NCBI GenBank assembly: GCA_021779435.1
Contig: JAJYAR010000035.1
Coordinates: forward strand, 1-12,089
DNA from: a bacterium
Lineage (GTDB): Bacteria; Verrucomicrobiota; Verrucomicrobiae; JAJYAR01
Reading direction: 5' to 3'
DNA: 12,089 nucleotides
Position 1 is the stretch's first letter. Each line of letters starts with the position of its first letter. The notes under the pieces are model-generated. The model ran no database searches. It was not told the origin of the DNA and saw nothing but the letters and a program-made list of their open reading frames with translations. Below are positions 6,911 through 12,089 of the stretch, in pieces. Both the position numbers and the translations under genes were made by a program.

Positions 6911-8176
6911 ATGAATCTCAACGAACTTCCCCTCGAACAGTCGCTCCTGACCGATAAGAACATCGCCATCAAGCTGGTGGGTATCGGCGGAGCGGGGTCA
7001 AACGCCGTCGACCGGCTGAAGATGGAGAACCTTGACCGTCTCCAGCTGGCCGTCGTCAACACCGACCACCAGGCCCTCGCGAGTTCGCCGGTGCAGGACA
7101 AGGTCCTGATCGGCATGAGTGTCACACGCGGGCTTGGAGCTGGCGGTGACCCGGATCTCGGACGCGAGGCGGCCGAGGCCGATCGCGAGAAGATCGCGGC
7201 CGTGGTGAAGGACTGCGATCTCGTGTTCCTCGTGACCGGAATGGGCGGCGGCACCGGCAGCGGAGCGTCACCGATCGTGGCGGAGATCGCCGCGGAAGCG
7301 GGCGCGCTGGTGATCGCGTTCGTGACGATGCCCTTCAGCTTCGAAGGTGGCCGCCGGCTGAAGCAGGCCGAGGAAGGGCTGCGCGCGTTGCGGCAGGTCT
7401 GTGACGCGGTGATCCCGTTGCCGAACGACATCCTTCTGCAGGAGGCGGTCGAGAACGAGACCGTGCTCGATTCGTTCGCACGCGCCGACGAGTGGATTGG
7501 CCGCGGCGTGAAGTCGATCTGGTCGATGCTCTTCAAGACAGGGCTGATCAACCTGGATTTCGCGACGCTCCGCCAGGCGTTCCAGCACCGTGGAGGGAAG
7601 ACGCTGTTTGGACTCGGCGAGGGAAAGGGCGAGAAGGCGATCCCGGAGACGATTTCCAGCCTGAAGCTCTGCCCACTCCTTCATACGCCGGAGTTCTCGA
7701 GAAAGGCCGATCGTCTGCTGGTGAACATCATCGGAGGCGCCGATCTCACGCTCCCCCGCGTGAACGAGCTGATGACGGCCATCACCGACCAGTTCGGACG
7801 CGATTCGCACATCATCATGGGTGCCGTGATCGACGAGGACATGGCCGGACGTGTGGAGATCTGCGTCATTGGGACGAGCGACATGGGCGGCCGTTCGATT
7901 CCGCCCCGCCGGCCGGCCGCCGGGGGGCGTTCGAAGACGCCGGGCTCCGCCACCACACAGCATCCGGAAGCAGCGGTGACCACGGACGGGGCACCGAAGC
8001 AGCAGGAGATGACGCCGGAGGAGACCGCAGCGGCGGCAAAGGCCGCGCAGGACGAATTCGGCTTCGGTGAAGTAGAGAGCCGCGGCTATTTCGAGAAGAC
8101 CGAACGAAACCTCTTCGACGGCCAGGACCTCGATGTGCCGACGTATCTACGGCGCGGCATCAAGATCAGCGTGTAG
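6911..8176 (+). CDS. ftsZ: FtsZ, tubulin-like division GTPase with altered T7 loop
   Basis: Cytoplasmic GTPase that polymerises into the Z ring. The 421-residue product has GIGGAGSN (24-31), NTDHQAL (50-56), tubulin signature GMGGGTGSG (110-118; most members have GGGTGTG), FEGGRR, and a globular end near ICVIGTSD (317-324). A disordered Ala/Pro/Gln-rich linker runs to about residue 405, then a clear C-terminal conserved peptide DVPTYLRR (408-415) that would bind FtsA, followed by six extra residues. The T7 loop reads NLDFATLR (214-221): the first Asp (D216) is kept, but the second, D212 in E. coli, is Thr219. ATG at 6911 is the start because the family N-terminus begins there; the ribosome binding site is weak, and the open frame upstream is ftsA read out of frame. 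Last gene of the plus-strand block. Confidence 0.97.
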   Translation: MNLNELPLEQSLLTDKNIAIKLVGIGGAGSNAVDRLKMENLDRLQLAVVNTDHQALASSPVQDKVLIGMSVTRGLGAGGDPDLGREAAEADREKIAAVVKDCDLVFLVTGMGGGTGSGASPIVAEIAAEAGALVIAFVTMPFSFEGGRRLKQAEEGLRALRQVCDAVIPLPNDILLQEAVENETVLDSFARADEWIGRGVKSIWSMLFKTGLINLDFATLRQAFQHRGGKTLFGLGEGKGEKAIPETISSLKLCPLLHTPEFSRKADRLLVNIIGGADLTLPRVNELMTAITDQFGRDSHIIMGAVIDEDMAGRVEICVIGTSDMGGRSIPPRRPAAGGRSKTPGSATTQHPEAAVTTDGAPKQQEMTPEETAAAAKAAQDEFGFGEVESRGYFEKTERNLFDGQDLDVPTYLRRGIKISV

Positions 8177-8198
8177 GGAGCCGAATGCGCGGTTTGAT

Positions 8199-8221
8199 GT
8201 AGCCGGCCTCGCTGAGGCCGG
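8199..8221 (+). repeat. REP-like element: GTAG head plus 8-bp hairpin
   Basis: GTAG at 8199-8202 is followed at once by a perfect stem-loop, CCGGCCTC / GAGGCCGG (8203-8210 and 8214-8221) with a GCT loop. A GTAG tetranucleotide next to a palindrome is the established hallmark of REP elements mobilised by RAYT-type transposases. It sits 22 nt after the ftsZ stop. There is no T-run, so it is not a classical intrinsic terminator, though it could stabilise the 3' end of the message. Confidence 0.65.
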
Positions 8222-8238
8222 GGTTCGGGATTGATGCG

Positions 8239-8273
8239 GGCGGATGCCGCTCACCCCGCTACCGAGGCATCTG
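8239..8273 (-). repeat. Inverted REP-like unit / hairpin
   Basis: On the minus strand GTAG lies at 8262-8259 and is followed by a palindromic stretch with nested short stems (GCGG-CAT-CCGC, 8252-8242 region). On the plus strand the same stretch forms another stem, CGGATGCC (8241-8248) with GGCATCTG (8266-8273), 8 bp with one G-T pair. Opposed REP units next to each other form BIME/REPIN arrangements. This unit is weaker than its neighbours. Confidence 0.4.
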
Positions 8274-8280
8274 CCTTGAT

Positions 8281-8302
8281 GTAGGGCGGGGTCTCCCGCC
8301 CC
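8281..8302 (+). repeat. REP-like element: GTAG head plus GC hairpin
   Basis: GTAG (8281-8284) leads into a perfect stem GGGCGGG / CCCGCCC (8284-8290 and 8295-8301) with loop GTCT. The nine bases TTGATGTAG (8276-8284) exactly repeat those of the first unit (8194-8202), so the two share a head sequence while the stems differ. It lies 63 nt from the stop of the convergent folA gene. Confidence 0.6.
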
Positions 8303-8364
8303 CGCCGTTTGTGGGCTGAGGACACGGGCGGGGCCGCCTGCATCACCCGCCGCGAACTCCGGAG

Positions 8365-8916
8365 TCAGGTCGGCCTCAACACCCGTTCGAGCGTGAAGAA
8401 CGTGTAGAAGAAGTGCTCGTCGCGACTGTCTCGGCGGCTGACCTCGCGCCAGCTGAGCCCGCGCCACTCGGGGAAGAAACGGTCGCCGGGGACCTCCGCG
8501 TGAACAAGGGTGAGGTGGAGTCGCAGGGGACGTTTGAGTTCGAGTGCCTCCTCGAAAATGCGCTGGCCGCCGCAGATGAAAAGGTCTCCTGGAATTGTCT
8601 CTGCAACGGCGAGTGCCTCGGGAAGCGAGCGTGTCGCGATCGGCACGCTGCGGCCTTTCGAGCGGGCGCTGGCTCGCGGGCTCTCGGGACTGTTGGGGTG
8701 GGGAAGTGGATGACTCGTGATCACCACCGGCTGGCGCTGTTCGGCGGTCGCTTCCGGCCAGGTGTCGAAACACACCCGGCCAAGGATGCAGACCTTTCCC
8801 CGGGTGATCGTGTCGAAGTGCGCTGCGTCCTCGGGAATCCGCCACGGAAGCTTTCCGTCGCGGCCAATGACGCGATTCTCGGCACAGGCGACGATCACGT
8901 TGAGGAGCTTGGGCAT
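8365..8916 (-). CDS. folA: Dihydrofolate reductase
   Basis: Reduces dihydrofolate to tetrahydrofolate with NADPH; cytoplasmic one-carbon metabolism. The 183-residue product shows the family pattern: VIVACAENRVIGRDGKLPW at the N-terminus (7-25), the substrate-binding acid D30 in IPEDAAHF, LGR (45-47) of the NADPH-binding segment where most members read MGR, the ICGGQRIF glycine loop, and a C-terminal FFYTFFTLER strand. A Pro/Ser/Arg-rich stretch between the third strand (VVIT) and the SLPEAL helix makes it about 20 residues longer than E. coli DHFR. The ATG at 8916 fits the family start; I see no clear ribosome binding site. It is last in the minus-strand run, 104 nt after the methyltransferase, and converges on ftsZ. 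Confidence 0.94.
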   Translation of the reverse strand: MPKLLNVIVACAENRVIGRDGKLPWRIPEDAAHFDTITRGKVCILGRVCFDTWPEATAEQRQPVVITSHPLPHPNSPESPRASARSKGRSVPIATRSLPEALAVAETIPGDLFICGGQRIFEEALELKRPLRLHLTLVHAEVPGDRFFPEWRGLSWREVSRRDSRDEHFFYTFFTLERVLRPT

Positions 8917-8961
8917 GGGCGCGGTGGGGGTTGGCGCAAATGAAGCGCGCGTTCAGCGGTT

Positions 8962-9011
8962 TGCGAGCGTGGAGGTTGCGGGCGGACTCGCAACCCATTG
9001 CCACGGTCCGC
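8962..9011. repeat. Compact palindromic cluster between methyltransferase and folA
   Basis: Three perfect inverted repeats overlap in 50 nt: GGTTGCG/CGCAACC (8974-8980 with 8989-8995), TGCGAG/CTCGCA (8962-8967 with 8987-8992) and GCGGAC/GTCCGC (8982-8987 with 9006-9011). They are mutually exclusive or pseudoknot-capable. No T-run follows on either strand. It begins 10 nt after the methyltransferase stop in the direction of transcription, so it may be an mRNA processing or attenuation site, or another dispersed palindrome. Function not known. Confidence 0.45.
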
Positions 9012-9020
9012 AAGCCACCG

Positions 9021-9839
9021 TCAGGCTTCGACGGTTGCGACCAGCGCCTGTATCTTGCCGTCAAGGGGGCCGGGACCGAAGCGCCGGGCGATGGCTGCCG
9101 CCGCGGCGTCGGTTGCCTCGGCCAGTCGCGAGGCATCGCGCGCTTCGATCTCGTTTCGCCACACCGTTCCCTGGCAGTACGCGATCGCGGGCTCCAGCGA
9201 GGAACGGGCCCGGCTGCGCGCGGCGACCGTTTCGATGGCAGGCGAGCGGGTGAATCCACCGCCGGCCAGATCGCTCGTGATCTGCTCCACATCATGGTAA
9301 CCATGCGGTGTCCGAGCCATGAACCGCGGCGGATCGTCGGGAAACAGCGACGCGAGCGCGGCCATGATCGTATCCGCAAAGTCGTTCTCCTCGATCCGAT
9401 CCCACACGCTGAAAATGAAGACACCGCCCGGCTCCAGCACACGACGCACCTCGGAATATGCGCGTGCCTTGTCCGGAAAGAACATGGCCCCGAACTGGCA
9501 CACGACGGCATCGAAAGTTCCGTCCTGGAACGGCAACTCCATGGCGTCCGCCTGGCGCCACTCGACCGCCCGACTGGTCCCCACGAGCGAGGCCTGGTCG
9601 AGCATCCCCTGATTCAAATCCGTCGCGACGATGGCCGTGGACTCGGGCAATGCTGATGCCAGGGCGCGCGTCACGACGCCGGTACCGGCAGCAATCTCCA
9701 GCACGCGGGAAGGGCGCCTCGATAGCAGCCGATTCACCAGATCCGCGGCGTATGGCTCAAAGATCAGAGGGACCAGGTAGGTTTCGTAGAGCTTGGGGAT
9801 GGAGCCGGCGAAGAGGGCATCGGTGTGGGTCGTGCTCAT
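9021..9839 (-). CDS. Class I SAM-dependent methyltransferase
   Basis: The 272-residue product has the Rossmann methyltransferase core: motif I VLEIAAGTGVVT (46-57), the acidic end of strand 2 (D74 in ATDLNQGML), motif II/III region ADAMELPFQDGTFDAVVCQFG, and a post-motif RVLEPGGVFIFSVW. This is the UbiE/Methyltransf_11 type acting on small molecules or lipids; the substrate cannot be read from the sequence. The C-terminal third is Ala/Arg-rich and not diagnostic. The ATG at 9839 is well supported: AAGGGTG (9850-9844) lies six to seven bases upstream on the minus strand. The neighbours, a LysM coiled-coil gene upstream and folA downstream, do not suggest a pathway. Ordinary biosynthetic, quinone-related or detoxification roles are all possible. 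Confidence 0.9.
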   Translation of the reverse strand: MSTTHTDALFAGSIPKLYETYLVPLIFEPYAADLVNRLLSRRPSRVLEIAAGTGVVTRALASALPESTAIVATDLNQGMLDQASLVGTSRAVEWRQADAMELPFQDGTFDAVVCQFGAMFFPDKARAYSEVRRVLEPGGVFIFSVWDRIEENDFADTIMAALASLFPDDPPRFMARTPHGYHDVEQITSDLAGGGFTRSPAIETVAARSRARSSLEPAIAYCQGTVWRNEIEARDASRLAEATDAAAAAIARRFGPGPLDGKIQALVATVEA

Positions 9840-9984
9840 GGATCACCCTTGGGTTGTGTTGCGCCGGGATACTCGACGAACCAGGCGCACCCATTTCACG
9901 CGTGGTCGGGAGGCTATGCGCGGTCGCATGTTGGAAACCTTGCATCGGATCGGGTGTTCGCAAGCGGCTGCCCGGCGAAACGCG

Positions 9985-10012
9985 CTGTCCACGGCCGACT
10001 AGGCCTGGACAG
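9985..10012. repeat. Strong hairpin in the gap between the LysM gene and the methyltransferase gene
   Basis: CTGTCCA (9985-9991) plus GGCC (9993-9996) pair with GGCC (10002-10005) plus TGGACAG (10006-10012): an 11-bp stem with a single bulged C and a 5-nt loop. It lies about 95 nt downstream of the LysM gene stop. No T-run follows, so a factor-independent terminator is doubtful. The rest of 9840-10107 holds the methyltransferase ribosome binding site and no gene or promoter that I can support. Confidence 0.45.
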
Positions 10013-10107
10013 GCGGGATCGCCGTGATGCGACCGCTTCGCTCAGCGTCCTTTACGGTCGGTGGGCGTACCGAAGGCACCCGCTGCCCCCGGTTGCCTTC
10101 CCCGTCG

Positions 10108-12089
10108 TCACGGGATTCGAAGTACGCTGCCGACCGCGAGCCGCCGCTCGTCCTTCAGCACGTCGCGGTTCGCCTCGAAGATTTCGCGCCAGCGGTTCGC
10201 GGTGCCGTAGTATTGCAGTGAGATCTTGGACAACGTCTCGCCGGGGAGGATCACGTGTTGACGCTGGGGCGCGGCCGCCGGCCTGGCCTCCGCAACCGGC
10301 TTCGCAACGGCAGCCGATGGCCGCGTCGGTGCCGGACGAACACCGGCGACGGGGGAGGACGGGACTGCTGCCGGGGGCGCCGGCTGCGGACGCGGCGCAG
10401 GGACGGCGTTTGCCGCCGCGACCGGGCTCGCCACGGCAGGCATTGCGGCGGCCGATGCCGGGCCGGCGACGACCGGAGTCGCTTCCTGAGCGCGGCTCGT
10501 TGCCGCCACGGAGACAGTTTCGCGGGGCGCGGATGACTTTTGGGTCAGTTCGAGTGCCCGTTTCTGGGAGTCGATCGTCGCGTTTGCGGCGGCCAGCTCA
10601 CGCTTGGCCGACTCGAGTTCGCCAGTCGCACTTTCGACCTTGGCCGCCGACTCCGCGCTCGCACGGGCCGACGTTTGCAGTGCGGATAGCTGTTTCTGCA
10701 AATCCTCTCGTTCCGCCGCAAGCGACGCCACGGCCTGTCTGCTTCCCGACAGCTCGGCGGTGAGGGCCGCGACGTCGGCGCGGGTTCGCTCCTGCTGACC
10801 GGTCCATTTCGCAGTGACGCCCTTCGCCGCCGCTTCCGAGGCGGCGAGCTGCTCGCGCGCCGCCTCGCGGCTGCCGGTGACTTCGGCCAGGTCGCGTTTC
10901 GCCGCGATAAGCTGATTGCCCAGCGCCTCGACCTGCTGGCGAAGCGCAGCGAGCGTCTCCTGCGTGGCGTTTCGGTCGGCCGATGCGGCGGCCGCAGCCT
11001 CGGCCGCCTTTCGGGTCTCGGACGCTGCGGCTTCGGCGACGGCGAGCTTCTGCTCCAGAACGGAACGTTCGCCGATCGCGCGGGACGCTGTCGCCTTCGC
11101 GTCGGTCAGCTGCATGTTCGCCGTGTCCAGTTCGCTTCGGACACGGGCGAGCTCGCGAGTGACGCTCTCGCGGTCCGCCGCTTCGGCCCGCTGCGCGTCG
11201 CTGAGTCGCTGCTCCAGCTCGCGCCGATCGGCTGTGAGGCGAACTGCAGCCTGCCGTGCGTCAACGAGCTGCCTCTCGAGCTCCGAAGAGTTGGCCCCGG
11301 CGGTGTTCGCGGCTTCGAGTCTTGCCTGCAGCGATGCCCGATCCTGTTCGAGCGTCGCCAGGCGGCGCGCCATTTCCCCGCTCTTTTCCTGCGCCTCCGT
11401 GCGGGCGGTGTCTGCTGCGGCTGCGTTGCCGGCAGCCTCCTTTGCAGCCGCCTGGGACTCGGCGACCTGGTTGCGCAGGGCGGCGACCGACTGCTGCAGT
11501 GCGGCCAGTTCGGAAGATGAAGAGGTCGCCGCTTGGGTGGCGTCGCGGGCAGTTCGAACCGCCTGTTCGGAGGCGGCGAGCTGGCGCTTGGAGCTCTCGA
11601 GCTCACGAGCCAGCTGATCGCGGGACGCCGTTGCCGCCGCGGCCGCAGTGGTGGCCGAGTCGGCGGCTTGTTTCGCCTCGGCGAGCTGTTTGTTCGCGGT
11701 TTCGAGCGCACGCCAGGCATCGGCAAGCTCGCGAGCGACTCGTTCACGGTCGGAAGATTCGCTGCGCTGCACCTCGGCGAATTTCGTCTCGAGCGCGCGA
11801 CGATCGGCGGCGAGCCGCTCCTGGTTCTGGCGCGCCTCGGCGAGCTGCGAATCCAATTCGGCTGCGCGCGCGGCGGCGGCGCTGGCGGCGTCGAGCCTTT
11901 GCCGAAGCGCCATTCGCTCCTGTTCGAGTCCCTCGATCTTTCGGAGGGCGGCAGTGGCGTTTTCCTCGGCGGACGCCCGGGCGGCTTCGGCCGTCGTGAG
12001 CTTTTCCTGTGCTGACCTCGCCGCGGCTTCGGCCCCTGCAACCTTTGCCTGGGATGCGGTGAGCGAACTCTGAACCGCCGTGAGTTCGG
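10108..12089 (-). CDS. Coiled-coil protein with C-terminal LysM domain (5' end outside window)
   Basis: The frame stays open to the window edge, so the N-terminus, including any signal peptide, is missing; the Met at 11913 lies in the middle of the coiled coil and is not a start. At least 660 residues are visible. Most are Ala/Glu/Gln/Arg-rich coiled coil without Cys, organised in ~192-residue tandem modules. A Pro/Ala-rich linker (10530-10264) follows, then one LysM domain (10263-10111) with the typical VILPGETLSKISLQYYG start, a WREIFEANRD centre and a VGSVLRIP end. LysM binds GlcNAc in peptidoglycan, so a cell-envelope structural role, spanning from an anchor to the wall, is likely but inferred. 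It resembles no enzyme. The stop at 10108 is followed by 268 nt and then the methyltransferase on the same strand. Confidence 0.9.
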   Translation of the reverse strand, partial: ELTAVQSSLTASQAKVAGAEAAARSAQEKLTTAEAARASAEENATAALRKIEGLEQERMALRQRLDAASAAAARAAELDSQLAEARQNQERLAADRRALETKFAEVQRSESSDRERVARELADAWRALETANKQLAEAKQAADSATTAAAAATASRDQLARELESSKRQLAASEQAVRTARDATQAATSSSSELAALQQSVAALRNQVAESQAAAKEAAGNAAAADTARTEAQEKSGEMARRLATLEQDRASLQARLEAANTAGANSSELERQLVDARQAAVRLTADRRELEQRLSDAQRAEAADRESVTRELARVRSELDTANMQLTDAKATASRAIGERSVLEQKLAVAEAAASETRKAAEAAAAASADRNATQETLAALRQQVEALGNQLIAAKRDLAEVTGSREAAREQLAASEAAAKGVTAKWTGQQERTRADVAALTAELSGSRQAVASLAAEREDLQKQLSALQTSARASAESAAKVESATGELESAKRELAAANATIDSQKRALELTQKSSAPRETVSVAATSRAQEATPVVAGPASAAAMPAVASPVAAANAVPAPRPQPAPPAAVPSSPVAGVRPAPTRPSAAVAKPVAEARPAAAPQRQHVILPGETLSKISLQYYGTANRWREIFEANRDVLKDERRLAVGSVLRIP
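10579..12087 (-). repeat. Degenerate ~192-residue tandem modules within the LysM coiled-coil gene
   Basis: Protein-level repeats read on the minus strand: the last 58 residues of one module (12087-11914), a full module of 192 residues (11913-11338), a second of 184 (11337-10786) and a shortened third (10785 to about 10579). Landmarks recur in register: LEQER/LEQDR, RLAADRR/RLTADRR, DRERVAREL/DRESVTREL and ETANKQL/DTANMQL are each 192 residues apart. The partial first module matches the end of the next one over 58 residues without a gap. The copies are clearly diverged, so this is an old duplication. Confidence 0.8.

Noticed and set aside
8177..8364. CRISPR array or small RNA gene between ftsZ and folA
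   Set aside because: Only a 9-base word repeats exactly, spacing is uneven (37 and 45 nt) and stems differ; no repeat-spacer structure, promoter or T-run. REP-like palindromes explain it better.
9757..9963. Possible small minus-strand gene overlapping the methyltransferase start
   Set aside because: The frame overlaps the methyltransferase coding region and its ribosome binding site, has no start signal of its own and a His/Pro/Arg-rich composition.
10060..10090. Intrinsic terminator after the LysM gene
   Set aside because: Only a 5-bp imperfect stem with a TTC loop and no T-run was found on the minus strand; too weak to annotate.

Overview
The window comes from a GC-rich bacterial chromosome, most likely a member of Verrucomicrobiota and plausibly the Opitutales/Opitutaceae. 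Three things point there: a fused MurC-MurB enzyme inside a division and cell wall (dcw) cluster, an FtsZ with a divergent T7 loop, and an AT-rich palindromic intergenic element of a kind I remember from planctomycete and verrucomicrobial genomes. The taxonomic call is inference from memory of these families; no search was run.

Positions 35-8176 are one tightly packed plus-strand dcw block: murG, murC-murB fusion, ddl, ftsQ, ftsA, ftsZ. Most junctions overlap or nearly touch (4-nt ATGA overlap murG/murC-murB, 3-nt gap ddl/ftsQ, 11-nt overlap ftsQ/ftsA, 29-nt gap ftsA/ftsZ). The exception is 127 nt between murC-murB and ddl, filled almost completely by a 121-nt inverted-repeat element. The products make lipid II precursors (MurC, MurB, Ddl, MurG) and build the divisome (FtsQ, FtsA, FtsZ), so the block links peptidoglycan precursor supply to septation.

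Positions 8177-8364 separate convergent genes and hold a cluster of short hairpins with GTAG heads, resembling REP/BIME elements.

Positions 8365-12089 are all minus strand, read from right to left: a large Ala/Glu/Arg-rich coiled-coil protein with a C-terminal LysM domain (5' end outside the window), a class I SAM-dependent methyltransferase, and dihydrofolate reductase. The coiled coil is built from ~192-residue tandem modules. The gaps between these genes (268 and 104 nt) contain strong hairpins but no further gene I can support.

I found no mobile gene, CRISPR array, RNA gene or unknown multi-gene system. The points most worth a second look are the FtsZ T7-loop substitution, the Cys-type MurB within the fusion, the two families of palindromic intergenic elements, and the modular LysM coiled-coil protein.
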